Assembly (NCBI GenBank): GCA_014529385.2
Contig: CM043959.1
Location: 12,924,309-12,988,308, forward strand
Length of the DNA stretch: 64,000 bases
Direction: 5' to 3'
Source of the DNA: Adiantum capillus-veneris
Taxonomy: Eukaryota > Streptophyta > Polypodiopsida > Polypodiales > Pteridaceae
Part shown: positions 1 through 9,800 of the stretch, in pieces
Layout of the letters: each line of letters opens with the position of its first letter
Position numbering within the stretch: position 1 is the first letter of the stretch
The notes under the pieces: model-generated
The model's database searches: none
Seen by the model: only the letters and a program-made list of their open reading frames with translations
What the model was told of the DNA's origin: nothing
Translations under genes and position numbers: made by a program

Positions 1-605
1 TATATTTGCTGACCCTTCCTTAGTCCCTTCAAGAGTCTGCTGGCCTTAACTAGAATAGCCCTAGGTCTCCCATTTTCCCCCTGAATTAAGGCTTCATTAC
101 CCAAGTTATCTGTAAATGTAAAGTTTCCTTGTGCACAATGGAGATGGGCCTTATTTTGCTTTAACCAGTCCATCCCTAGTATCCCATCAAAGAATCCTAA
201 GGGTAAGGTTCGAAATTGGGCAGAAGTCGGGTGTCCCCCTAAATCAAAGTCAATTTTGCCTACAGAGTGTTGAGATACTACCTCCTTGCCGTTTGCTAAC
301 TCGACAACTAGTTTGCTTGACGGATACTTATCTAGCTTAAGCTTTCTCATGCATTTGGGTGAAAGAAATGAAAGAGTACTGCCACAATCTATAAGGAAGT
401 TAACTTGTTCACCTCTGAGAGATCCTGGCGTATGAATGACTGCGTATTGCTCGCAACCATTGGGATTGTCAATTGCAGCATGTAGGGTTGCTCTCTCCAC
501 TGCTTCATCACCCACAGTTGGTTGTACCACTGCGGAATTCACTCTGGCAGTAGCTCCACGCCCTCGCCCTCTGTTCATTCTTCCGCGTCCTCCTCTTCCA
601 TTAGC
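1..605 (-). pseudogene. Element A retropepsin (aspartic protease), cut by window edge
   Basis: The minus-strand frame of the neighbouring gag continues past its stop at 606-608. It first gives an Arg/Gly-rich linker (RGGRGRMNRGRGRG), then a retropepsin-like domain with LIDCGSTLSFLSP as active-site loop, where family members usually have D-S/T-G, and FFDGILGMDWL as the second conserved strand. It would process the Gag-Pol polyprotein inside the virus-like particle. RT should follow to the left of position 1. The Cys after the catalytic Asp is a departure from the usual Ser/Thr. No frameshift was seen here, so the only lesion in this part is the stop that separates it from gag. Confidence 0.75.
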
Positions 606-1400
606 TTAGCCACGCCCATGGGTATTCAAGGGTATGGCATTGGCGTTGGTTGCATGAATGTTCCTGGGGCAATTGGATCTGTAGTGTCCATGCTCGCCGT
701 AACCATAGCATCGAACATCAGGGAACTCCATGGTTGTGGTGGTAGCCACAATAGGGCGCTGGTTATAGGTTTGGTTGGCTGGTCTGTTGTCCCAAGAAGT
801 GTTCCTTGCCCTCTTTGCCCAATGATTCCTCCTATTCTGATTAGCCTTTTGTACTTCGAGAGCTAGAGGTTTAGCCCTCAACAAGGCATCCTGTAGTGTT
901 GACGGCCTAAGAGCCTCCAGCCGAGTGTTCAAGGGATCAATTAGTCCTTGACAGAACCTTTCCAGCTGTTGTTCCAAGGTCATCTTAGGAGCATATCTCC
1001 GAAGAGTGACAAACTTTGCATAGTATTCTTCGACAATTGAATCCAGCTGCCGAAGTGAAAAGAATTCATTCATTCTCAAGGTCCTATAGGCAGGTGGTAA
1101 ATAACGTCCCATTATCGCAACTTTGATGTCTTCCCAAGATTGGGAAGATCCTTTAATGTCCAGGTCTCTGCAATGTTGCTTCCACCATATCTTGGCATCG
1201 CCAGTCAAGCGGAACATCGCAAGCATGGTCTGATTTACGGGTTGGGTTCCCGCAGCTTCAAAGTAATCGTCCATGGCTTCCATCCATACTTCCGCATCTC
1301 TCTCCACATTTGCCCCCTCGCCCTTAAAGATCGGAGGTTGGGCTTGTTTGAGGAGAAGCTTCTTCTCTTGCGCTGCCGAGTACAGAGCAACAGGCGGTAC
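606..1400 (-). pseudogene. Element A Gag (capsid and nucleocapsid)
   Basis: The open frame starts after a stop near 1400 (VPPVALYSAAQEKK...) and contains the plant gypsy Gag core (about residues 35-185 of the open frame): WMEAMDDYFEAAG, FRLTGDAKIWWKQ, EDIKVAIMGRYLPP, LERFCQGLIDPL. A basic linker and one zinc-knuckle follow. The knuckle reads CYGYGEHGHYRSNC, so the second metal-binding Cys has become Tyr, a change that needs one G-to-A transition. An in-frame TAA at 606-608 separates it from the protease. Family role: forms the cytoplasmic particle and packages element RNA. Confidence 0.8.
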
Positions 1401-1637
1401 CTACATGGGTTATACGAAATTCTTGATACCATTACTTGAATTTCAAGATAGACACGAGACTTTAATAAAATTAAAAATCCACTTTATCAAGAGACAGAGA
1501 TTCAGAGACAAAAAAGCACTTTATTGATGGAAATTTATTACAATCAAAACTCCTCAAGGTTTAGAATGATTGATGACCGCTTATTACATGGCTTTATGGA
1601 TTGCGTATAACATACGCCTAGGAAATGGTATTGACAT
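1401..1637 (-). other. Spacer of element A with AATAAA signals and a primer-site-like sequence
   Basis: On the minus strand this holds the last codons of the ORF interrupted by B (stop at 1620-1618), two AATAAA hexamers (1539-1534 and 1525-1520), and at about 1437 a TGGTATCAAGAA sequence that resembles the tRNA-Met primer site TGGTATCAGAGC. It could be a 3' untranslated stretch followed by gag, or the end of a second LTR. The sequence alone does not decide. The last four bases (ACAT, 1634-1637) are the left copy of element B's target duplication. Confidence 0.5.
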
Positions 1638-3355
1638 TGATAGCCGTTTTTCGGCTCTCTGTGATTGCCATAGTGAGTTATCCCTCCCTATCAAATCACT
1701 CAAACACTGTGGTTACCCTCACCCTTTCACTGTATATAGGTGCGTGTGAGTTAGGGGACTTTTCCCATATCTCCTTACTGAAATGAAAAACCCTCAATTA
1801 GCTAGGCATTGGGCTAGTTGAGCCAAAAAAAATAATAAAAATAAAAAATATAAGTATATTATGGCCCATGCGTATGTAAATATTTCTTTGTATATAGGGC
1901 CTAAATAAAAGATTTTTTCATAATTATTTTGGTATTTATTTAAATATTTTTACCTAGGTGTGTGTTATTTATGCTCTGTACATTGCTTCACCATTACCAC
2001 AATTTTTCTTACCATTTTTCATACTCTTTATTCCATATAGAAATATTTTCATGTAAGCTTCTCTTATATTTGGTGTAACTCCACCCCAACAAAAATCCAA
2101 AAAAAAAGTAGTTTTATTTATGTGTATATTTTTTCACTATTGTGATTTTTCCCTTCCTACATCTATTTTGTTTTTTTTTCTAAAAATTAGAACACCAAAA
2201 ATATTTATCTTTTTATGGTAGCCTCATAATGAGAGAGATTTCTTTTGACCCCTTTATATTTTTTCCACTTATATTATTTATATTTGACATGTACATATTT
2301 TTTAGACCCCTCAATATTTGATTTTCTTAGTTGTACTATTCACTTATATCATGATCTCAACAATATCTTCAATTATAGACCTACCAAATAAGGTCAAGGG
2401 TAGGTGGCATGCATACATGCACTATGGAGGGCTCACTCTTGGAGGTATTCAAAAGAATCATCCAAAGAAGGACCCCACAAGGACCTTGTGCAGTGGAAAA
2501 AAACGGTCGATTTTGCTGAATTTTTAAAGTTCACTTGCTCTCCGAATTTGAAAAGGTGATACAAACAAAAGTTGTAGCTCGTAGGCTGAACTTTTGCCTC
2601 AAATTTTTTCATATTTTTTTGAGCTACGAGCTGTGAGCTATGATTTTATTAGTGGACCCCAGTTTTCCCATGCTATGCAGCCACACTCTCTCTTCCACTT
2701 TATCATTTTCCTCTTTCACACACACTTCTCCACTCATCATCCCCACCTCTCTCACCACTCCTCTCTGCACCCTACTCACCTTCTCCTCAACCTTGAAGAA
2801 TAAGAGAAACCATGGTGAACTCATACCTCCCACACACAATTCCATTCCAAAATTGACCACCTAGTCTCATTTTTCCTCCTCCAAATTATCCATATCTATC
2901 AAAAAAACCACAAAATTTAGCCTCTTCTCTTAAAAGACAGCATCATGGTGGTTGATTACTCAGCTTCAATTACCTTGTCTCTCAAGGAAGGTCAAGAGTG
3001 GAGAAAAAATGTACCGTCAAAGCTAGTGGACCGTCAACAAGCGTCAAAATTGGCCCTACTCAAGACACTTGGAGCATCAACCTTGTAAGAAATCCACCTT
3101 TTCTTACCTCTTAAGAGTTTTTCTTCCTTATTTGTATCCTACATGGATACTCCCATTGTAAATATCCAATTCCATTTGTAAATTAATACTAACTCTACTA
3201 ACACTAACCCACTATGAAAAGTCCTATCACCTCCATTTCTCTCCTTTCTCTTTCCCCACCAACTTCTTGATAATTCCAAGCAAAAGAAATTAGATAAATT
3301 GCTGAAAATCTAACCCAACCATGGTTAGAGGAGTAACCCTAGCCTTCAAAATTGC

Positions 3356-3362
3356 TATAAAA
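3356..3362 (+). promoter_or_regulatory. Candidate TATA box of the element B 5' LTR
   Basis: TATAAAA in the context TTGCTATAAAAGGAGGG, about 880 bp before the LTR end. This would place transcription start near 3390 with a long R/U5. The 3' LTR has TGTAAAA at the matching site (12922-12928). Confidence 0.6.
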
Positions 3363-4027
3363 GGAGGGTGTAGCAAGCACAAAAAGGGGGGAGAAGAAAG
3401 AGCACTATGCTATAGCTTGAGAAGCCAAGCTCAACCTCTTGAGAAGGAGCTCTTGAGTGGAATCTCATTGGCATTAGGCATATGTATGTGTTGTATTAGG
3501 GGTGATTAGCAAGGGAACTCTATGCCATTGTAAGAGAGAGTGATCATTAAATTGAGAGTAGGAAATCTATCATTTCTCCTACTAGAGTAAGCCCAACATT
3601 TGCTGAATCAAGGAGGGTGAATTTGGACTAAGCATGGATACCTTGTCTCCCTTCCAACGTGAATTCATGGACAATAATGATGTGTAAGTGTCTTGGTGTT
3701 TTATTTAAGTTCTTGATAGCTTGTCTCCGGGTATTGTTATCAATTTAGCGATAAATCCCACATGCTGTAAGAGGGCGACAGGGTGGAGAGGACTCCCCTG
3801 GCCTTAAGACAGTGATTGGGGTGGCTTTTTTCTTGTGATGTGTTGTGGTGTAATTTACTCAGGCTATGTTGAACAAATACTAATCTCACTTTGATTGGTC
3901 ATGACAGATTTGTAAGAAGGCATTAATGCAACAAGCACCCCCTTCCCCCTTCTCTCTCTTTCTTACATATATATATTTATGTTTGCTTGATCATTAATGA
4001 TACACTTCAAAGCAGCCCGAGCACCAT

Positions 4028-4034
4028 CTCTCTC

Positions 4035-4100
<66 letters not shown>
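4028..4100 (+). repeat. (CT)n microsatellite in element B 5' LTR
   Basis: CT dinucleotides with a single CC interruption, about 73 bp. The 3' LTR has only about 38 bp here (near 13593-13630), so the tract has changed length since insertion. It would be transcribed if the TATA at 3356 is used. Confidence 0.95.
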
Positions 4101-4103
<3 letters not shown>

Positions 4104-4240
4104 TTTTAGTTGGGATTTTGCTGGGGGTTTGTTGTTTTGGTTTGTGTTGTGTTGTGCCCCAGCTCCATTGAGCAGCACGGGAGCCTTGAAGGGTGTCTAG
4201 AGGTTGCTCTTCTTGTTGCTCGTCCCGGACCGCTTCAAAT

Positions 4241-4258
4241 TGGTGCCCCCACGGAGGA
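4241..4258 (+). other. Primer-binding site of element B
   Basis: TGGTGCCCCCACGGAGGA begins three bases after the LTR end, the usual place for a tRNA primer site (TGG pairs with the tRNA 3' CCA). It is not the initiator-Met site TGGTATCAGAGC. Element C has the same sequence with one change (32065-32082), which supports the call. The tRNA species is not identified. Confidence 0.75.
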
Positions 4259-4313
4259 CAGGCTTGTGTATGTTTTGTGAAGGCTCAACCTTTAGCATAG
4301 TCAAGTAGCTTGC

Positions 4314-4526
4314 ATGAATCACGAGAATTTGTATGATCCCTTCATTCCCATTGCAAGGCAAAAGGTACACATAATTGTTAGTACTAAGTTGCAATTTCAG
4401 CGAGTAATTCGTAGAATTTTAGGTCCTCTTAGGTTAGCCGAGATAAACACTTTGGTAAATCCTTTTATTTTTCCTCTCATTAGGTACAATATCATCTTGG
4501 ACGTCTATATTTTTGTGTTATTTTAA
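4314..4526 (+). CDS. Accessory small ORF 1 of element B (about 70 aa, unknown family)
   Basis: ATG-initiated 70-codon frame just after the primer site. I do not recognise the family. It matches the 70-codon ORF at 31522-31734 of element C along its whole length (about 40 of 70 identical by hand count): PIARQ near the N-terminus, then HII, RLxEIN, NPFIxP and a C-terminal DVYIF. It also aligns without gaps over 62 residues with the next ORF (22 identities), so the two are an old tandem duplication. No signal peptide or membrane segment is obvious; the pattern suggests a small beta-rich protein. Protein-level conservation in another element argues against chance. Confidence 0.75.
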   Translation: MNHENLYDPFIPIARQKVHIIVSTKLQFQRVIRRILGPLRLAEINTLVNPFIFPLIRYNIILDVYIFVLF

Positions 4527-4547
4527 GCATTAGGACATGCATAGGCC

Positions 4548-4766
4548 ATGGATAATGGCCCAGGAATAGAGGTTTTTCCCTTTCATTTTACTCCACACAT
4601 TAGAATAAACGTTGCAATTAGTAGAAAGATCCATTTTCAACAACGAATGGTGTTCATGTTTGGTGCCCAAAGAGTAGGAGAAATTCTTGCATCACCAAAC
4701 CCTGTCATTCTACCTCTCATCAACTACCACACTTCTTTTGATGTACATGTGTTCATTTTATTTTAA
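4548..4766 (+). CDS. Accessory small ORF 2 of element B (about 72 aa, paralogue of ORF 1)
   Basis: ATG-initiated frame 21 bases after ORF 1, in a different reading frame. Over the C-terminal 63 residues it matches the ORF at 31818-32033 of element C at about 48 positions. Conserved blocks are PFHF, FQQR, VFMFGA, EILASPNP, and TSFDVHVFILF at the very end. The protein ends with the same D-V-x-[IV]-F-[VI]-L-[FM] signature as all four members. Unknown function; its place between primer site and gag suggests it is made early or from a spliced or polycistronic element RNA, which is inference. Confidence 0.78.
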   Translation: MDNGPGIEVFPFHFTPHIRINVAISRKIHFQQRMVFMFGAQRVGEILASPNPVILPLINYHTSFDVHVFILF

Positions 4767-4820
4767 AATGAAGTGCAGCCCGGCAAAATAGTGTGTATGT
4801 TTGTTTTTTCTTTGTCCAAG

Positions 4821-5347
4821 TTGTTACAAGAAACAAAAAAACGATCATTTGTTCTAACTGGGAATGTGTGTGTAGTGAAAGTTCAATCCTTAGAGATCTA
4901 GCTCTATTACCAATTGAGCTACAGGAGCAAGTAGTAAGGCGTCTCCCTCATAACAAGAGGGTGGTGAAGTTAAGACGGAAGGTCTTACGCGTGGATTCCA
5001 TTTTCCTCTTATTGTTGGGCACTAAGGAAGACCGCGCATTCATCCAACTAGTGTGTGCCCTAAGATTGGTAAATAGAGTGAAATTTGGCGTTTGGCGAGT
5101 GCATTTCACCATTGAGGAAGACTCTTCAGGAAACTTGCGGCCAGAGTTCATGTTTCATAGACTCACATTTGGTGAATTTTTCCCTCATTTGCGTTTTATT
5201 AATAGTCTTCCTTTCGCTTTCAACAAAGGAGATAGGGAGCTATTCAGAGCTTGTCTTAATAAAGAGAGCATAGAGAAGATTGCAAATTTGTATAAATTCT
5301 CATCCTTCTCTACTTTCTATGACACTTTGTTCATAGAGACATTGTAA
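4821..5347 (+). CDS. Accessory ORF 3 of element B, F-box-like N-terminus, probably an exon
   Basis: Open frame of about 176 codons without an ATG until far downstream (EFMFHRL). It opens next to a TTTCTTTGTCCAAG sequence (AG at 4819-4820) resembling a 3' splice site, so it is probably joined to an upstream exon. Near the N-terminus LLPIELQEQVVRRLPH resembles the start of plant F-box domains (LPxEL...RLP). Further on are FIQLVCAL and INSLPFAF. It is a tandem paralogue of the next ORF. No counterpart precedes gag in element C. The F-box resemblance is weak, and function is unproven. Confidence 0.55.
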
Positions 5348-5401
5348 ATCTCTTTATGCTTTTGAATGATTTAACCATAATCCTAAGGAGTTTTTGTCCA
5401 G

Positions 5402-5852
5402 GAATTTTGTAGCACAAGTGGAGTCTTTAAATCTTGCAAACTTGATTGGACTTGATGAGGATGTTCTTTATGAAATTGTGAGAAGGTTGCCTCACTCCGA
5501 CTGTGTGGAACTCAAAGGAAAGGAGCTCCTAGTCAATTGCTACTTTCTCACGGCCTTCGACGAGCATGAAGATCTAGTTTTTATACAAACCGCTTGTGCG
5601 TTGGGAATTGTAGAGCAAGTGCAATTTATCACTTGGGACGTGGTTGCTCTTTTGGATCCAAAAAATGAAGTTCTAGAGATTTCTGTTTATCGCCTTAGCT
5701 TTGAAGAATTTCAACCCTTCTTAGAGCTCATCAATAGTCTACCTTTTTGTTTTGATCAAACAAATCGAGACCTCATTGAAGCTTGGATAGCTGAAGAAGA
5801 AAACCTAGAGTGGTATTTTCTTACTTCTTCATTTGCAGGCGAGTGGTTCTAA
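5402..5852 (+). CDS. Accessory ORF 4 of element B, paralogue of ORF 3, probably an exon
   Basis: About 149 codons, no Met in the entire frame, opening directly after TTTTTGTCCAG (AG at 5400-5401), nearly the same acceptor-like sequence as before ORF 3. It shares RRLPH, FIQxxCAL, a short central aromatic block and INSLPFxF with ORF 3 in the same order, so both the coding part and the acceptor seem duplicated. It lacks the first LP of the F-box-like motif (GLDEDVLYEIVRRLPH). It ends 50 bp before the gag ATG. It is likely translated only as part of a spliced RNA. Confidence 0.55.
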
Positions 5853-5901
5853 ATCTCTATTGTATCCCTTATTGTAACTCGTGTTGTAATCTTTCATAAT
5901 A

Positions 5902-7038
5902 ATGGAGAGCCAACGCCAAATGTCTGGATATCCTCTTTTCTTTGGAGAGCCTGGAGAGGATGCATAATTATTTTTAGCAAATTTCAAGATGTCTTGCCGT
6001 ATCAAGAGGATAGTAACCGATCAAGAACGTGTAGAAATGTTTGAGGTGGTCCTTAGGAAAGATGCTAGTACTTGGTTTGACTCTTTGCCTGAGGAAGTTA
6101 AGGGGAATTACACAGAAGTTTTGAATCGTTTTAAGAGATACTTCTTTGATCCCCAAAACACTCAAAAACTATGGCAAGACATTGTTTCTCATAAGCAAAA
6201 AGACTTAGATGACTACTACTTGTACAAGCAAGAGTTTCTATGTCTTTGGGCTCTATGGATACGAAATGTTGCTAACCCTGGTGATGGTGCAGAATTTTTA
6301 AAGAAGGAGAGGTTCATAGCCGGACTCTTTCCTGACCTTAAGGTAAAAGTTGAGGCGGGTGCACCTGCTACTTTTGATGCAGCGGAAACTAGGGCTGTTG
6401 AGAAGTATAGGAAACTCAAGTGCTTAAGGGGAGAGGTTCCAATAGAAGGTCTTAGACCCAAAGGTAAGTCACAAGCATCAACATCTAGGGAGCTTCCCGA
6501 GGTAACGGCTGAAGTGATTGAGAAGTTAAATGAATCTTTAAGCAGCCTGTCAATTCACCTTGCACAAGCTGTAGGTCCAAAGGGACAAGCAAAGAAGTCA
6601 GAAGAGAGAGAGCCACGAACTAGGAGAGTCTTGCAATGTTGGAATTGCGGAGAGTCTGGACATGGTATGTATAATTGTCCTTGGCCCCGTGGAGAGCCAG
6701 GGAGACCTAACTTGAATTACCCAGTGATGAATGCAGGAGAAGGAGCTGGTCAACAACCAAGGCTTCTACAAAGGCCAAATGGACCAAGACCACCTCCACA
6801 AGGGGTAGAAGGAGTTCCACCTTTGCCAGATCCAAATGTGCATGTGGTAGAGGTGACAAATTCAAATGAGGTTGACATGGAAGCTAATGGCATTAAGCGT
6901 GGCCGAGGGAAAGGTTAAGAGAAAGAAGGAGTCACATCACAGAGTGACCATGGACAAGGCAAAAAGGCAAAGGAGACCAAGGAAACCAAGAGGACTCGAC
7001 GTCGTATCAACCTCCAAGACTTCCCTCTTGGACATGGT
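5902..7038 (+). pseudogene. Element B Gag
   Basis: The start chosen is the ATG at 5902 (MESQRQMSGYPLFFGEPGEDA), because element C Gag has an equivalent N-terminus ending in SGEDA followed by Gln. In B that codon is TAA (5965-5967). The capsid-like core contains ASTWFDSLP, FLKKERFIAGLFPDLKVKVE and AVEKYRKLK. An intact zinc knuckle CWNCGESGHGMYNC follows, then a Pro/Arg-rich tail. A second in-frame TAA at 6916-6918 precedes a Lys/Arg-rich linker leading into the protease in the same frame. Role: particle formation and RNA binding. Confidence 0.88.
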
Positions 7039-7590
7039 ATGGCTCCGTACAACTTGTTGGAAGACATGAGAGGTAAGGGTCTTGATATTTCATGGCCTCA
7101 ATTTCTTGCAATATGTCCACAAGTTAGGAGGGATTTAACAAGGGCAGTTAGCACTAGGAGAAAGGTAAAAGAGAGTGTGCCTGTTGTAAAAATTGCACAA
7201 GCTGAAATGAATGAGGACATTACACCGGTGCTAGACTGTTACATCAAAGGAAGATTGGTTAGGAAAGGTCTAGTGGATGGGGGTGCACAAATTTGCATCA
7301 TGACAGAGGGACTCATGCAAAGACTAGGCATGCACATCCATGAGACACCTGACATCAAAGTCAAGATGGCAAACAATAGCAAGGCTAGGTGTGTAGGCAT
7401 TTGTAAAAATGTCTTTGTAGAGGCCTTTGGCATTAAGAAAGCGGTGGATTTTTATGTTATGTCGACCAAGGGAAGTGGTTATCCATTTATCCTAGGAAGA
7501 CCATGGCTAATGAAAATGCGAGCTTTGTAGGATTGGGAGAGTGGGAAATTAATTTGCAGGAATGACAATCATAAGAAGGTTGTCTTTGAC
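7039..7590 (+). pseudogene. Element B protease
   Basis: Same frame as gag. The domain shows CYIKGRLVRKGLVDGGAQICIMTE, with DGGA at the position of the usual D-S/T-G catalytic loop, then MANNSKARCVGI and FILGRPWL. DGGA is also present in element C (VYVDGGAQMCVITE), so it is a lineage feature, not damage. An in-frame TAG at 7528-7530 replaces the Gln found at the matching place in C (QKWGSG). An acidic Ser/Glu-rich linker follows before RT. Confidence 0.82.
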
Positions 7591-9250
7591 ATGAAGGAGC
7601 AACGCCAAGAGGAGCTCCATGAAGAATCATCTCAAAGTGAGACGGAAGAAGGTTGGACCGATAACACTTCAGAAGAAGAAAGTAGTGGTAGCATTACTGA
7701 AGAGGAGTCTTCCATCGAAGTCATGGGGGTAAGGTTTAAGCCAAGCAACAAAGAGACCTCTTGTCAAGGCTTGGAGGAGGTAGGTCCTCAAGAGAACAAA
7801 GGTGTTCAAGATGAAGGGATGCTGGAAGGTATGCTATCAACAACACTTAAAAAGGATGAAAGAGAGGAGTTCAAATGTGTGCTAAGGAAGTTTCCTAGGC
7901 TTTTTGCTAAAGACTACACCGACGTGCGTGGGGTAGATGTTGTTCAACACAAGATTGAGTTAAAGCCTGAGGCCACACCTAAAGCTCAGAAGCTACGAAG
8001 GCTAGGAGTTATAACGGAACAGGCTCTACTTAAGGAGGTAAGAAAGCTTCTAGCAGCAGGTTTCATTTATCCAGTGGAGAATTCAGAGTGGGTCTCTCCT
8101 GTTGTTGTCACTCCTAAGAAAAATGGCAAGTGGAGGGTGTGTGTGGATTACCGTCCCCTCAATGAGGAAACAAAGAGAGATCACTTTCCCCTCCCATTCC
8201 AGGATGAGATACTAAATGAGGTAGCTGGTCATGAGAAGTACACTGTGTGCGATGGTTACTCAGGTTACTTTCAAATAGGGATTGCATTGGAGGATCAATT
8301 GAAAACAACCTTTATCACTCCTTGGGGTTGTTATGCTTTTAGAGTCATGCCATTTGGTCTGAAAAATGCTCCTGCAACATTCCAACGTTTCATGAATATG
8401 GTGTTTCAAGCATTCTTTGGAAAGTCAATTAGGGTGTTCATTGATGATTTCTGTATTTATAGCTCAAAATCATTGCATCTACAAAGTGTAGAAGAAGGTT
8501 TAAAGAAGCTCTACGACATGGGAGGTGAACTCAACCCCGACAAGTGCCATATAGGTGAGGATGAAGTAATCTTGCTTGTTCATAAAGTTTCTTACAAAGG
8601 CATTGAAGTGGATCCTTCAAAGGCAAAGGCTCTTATTGAGCTACCATCACCCAAGAGTCTTAAGGAGGTCATCTCATTCATTCAAAAGGTGAAGTATATG
8701 TCACGCTTCATTCACTTAGCCTCGGAGTTACTTCACCCTTTGCAAAAGTTGACACAACAAGTAGAATTTGCATGATCTGATGAGCTTGAAGAGTACTTTT
8801 GTAACATTAAAGCCATTTTGTCAGAGCTACCAACACTCATGCCTCCTTGTTGGGAGTACACATTCTTTGTTAGCTCTAGTGCTGGGAAAGAAACAATTGG
8901 TGCAGTTTTGTTACAACAAGATCCCTATAGTACCAGGATGAGGCCCATCTACTTTGCTAGTAGGGTCATGAATGCTTTAGAGAGAGGCTACACGGAGGTA
9001 GAACTCATGATGCTTTCTCTCATGTTTGCGATAAGGAAGTTTAGATCCTACTTGCTCCCAAAACCTTTTGTAATCCTCACCGCAGAGAATTTGTTCCCTT
9101 GGGTGTCATCTCAAATGAATCTTAGTACTAGGATCTCAAAGTGGATTATGGAGTTGCAAGAGTTTCAATACTCTTTCAAGGTAGAAGATAGTGTGCGTTC
9201 ACAATTGACAGGGATTCTCACTTATAGGGTGCATGAAAAGGAGATTAAGG
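7591..9250 (+). pseudogene. Element B reverse transcriptase and degenerate first RNase H
   Basis: RT motifs in order: GFIYPVENSEWVSPVVVTPKKNGKWR, VDYRPLNEETKRDHFPLP, YSGYFQI, MPFGLKNAPATFQRFM, and the catalytic FIDDFCIYS. An in-frame TGA at 8773-8775 stands where C has Trp (FEWGRE). The following RNase H keeps the GAVLLQQ, RPIYFASR and YTEVE blocks. However, the first catalytic Asp region reads FVSSSAG and the later D-H pair reads AEN, so this copy is probably inactive, as known for elements that carry a second archaeal-type RNase H. Confidence 0.9.
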
Positions 9251-9800
9251 TGCCTGAAGTAAAGACCCTACCATTGCCACCACCAAAAAGTATTCCTAAT
9301 GCTTTTACCTTGTTCTTTGATGGAGCTTTTTGTCGAGCCACAGGAAAAGCAGGGGGAGGGCTAGTGTTGCTCAACCCAAGTGGAGAGGTGGTCATGAAAG
9401 AGAAGTTCAATCTACCAAGTTCAGCTAGCAACAATGAAGCAGAATATGACACACTACTTCATGGTTTAAAAATATGCATTGGCCATGGTATACAACGTCT
9501 CATGGTAAAAGGGGATGCACTTCTCATTGTGAAGCAGATTTTAGGTATCTGGGCATGCAAAAATGAAAGACTAAGGGCCAAAGTTCATACCATCCGTAGG
9601 CTATTTAATCAATTTGAGGAGGTGCAATTATATCATATTCCTAGGAAACAAAATGAAGATGCTGATTTACTTGCACAACAAGCCGTTGCATGTGTAAAGA
9701 AAGAAGTGCAGGTCATCATGGTGGCGGCTGCTGTGAAGCAACCGAGGTACCAGGGATTGGAGTCATTGGCTCCCATCATTGGCTACATTTTGGAGGGTGA
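9251..9800 (+). pseudogene. Element B archaeal-type RNase H (aRNH)
   Basis: Carries the four expected acidic sites: LFFDGAF, NNEAEYDTLLHGL, VKGDALLIVKQI and the C-terminal EDADLLA, plus the IPRKQN block. This domain lies between the degenerate RNase H and integrase, as described for the Tat lineage. It is uninterrupted in this copy and in frame with RT and integrase. It would degrade the RNA strand of the RNA-DNA hybrid during cDNA synthesis. Confidence 0.87.

Larger units (their letters stand above)
1638..4237 (+). repeat. 5' LTR of element B
   Basis: About 2600 bp repeated at 11204-13892 with roughly 2 percent visible differences. It has TG...CA ends, a TATAAAA at 3356-3362 and a long CT tract at 4028-4100. 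Compared with the 3' copy it lacks about 125 bp corresponding to 13640-13764, with a TAG trinucleotide at both deletion edges. Short open frames inside it are not conserved coding and are taken as noise. Confidence 0.95.

Noticed and set aside
2318-3509. Short plus and minus frames also present at 11884-13075
   Set aside because: They are repeated only because they lie in the two LTR copies of element B. No protein-like constraint or domain was seen.
3963-4200. Arg/Glu-rich and Leu/Ser-rich open frames on both strands
   Set aside because: They are produced by the CT microsatellite and do not continue into conserved coding.
4314-4766. Idea that the small ORFs are an envelope remnant
   Set aside because: They are only about 70 residues, have no signal peptide, transmembrane segment or cleavage site, and lie before gag instead of after pol.
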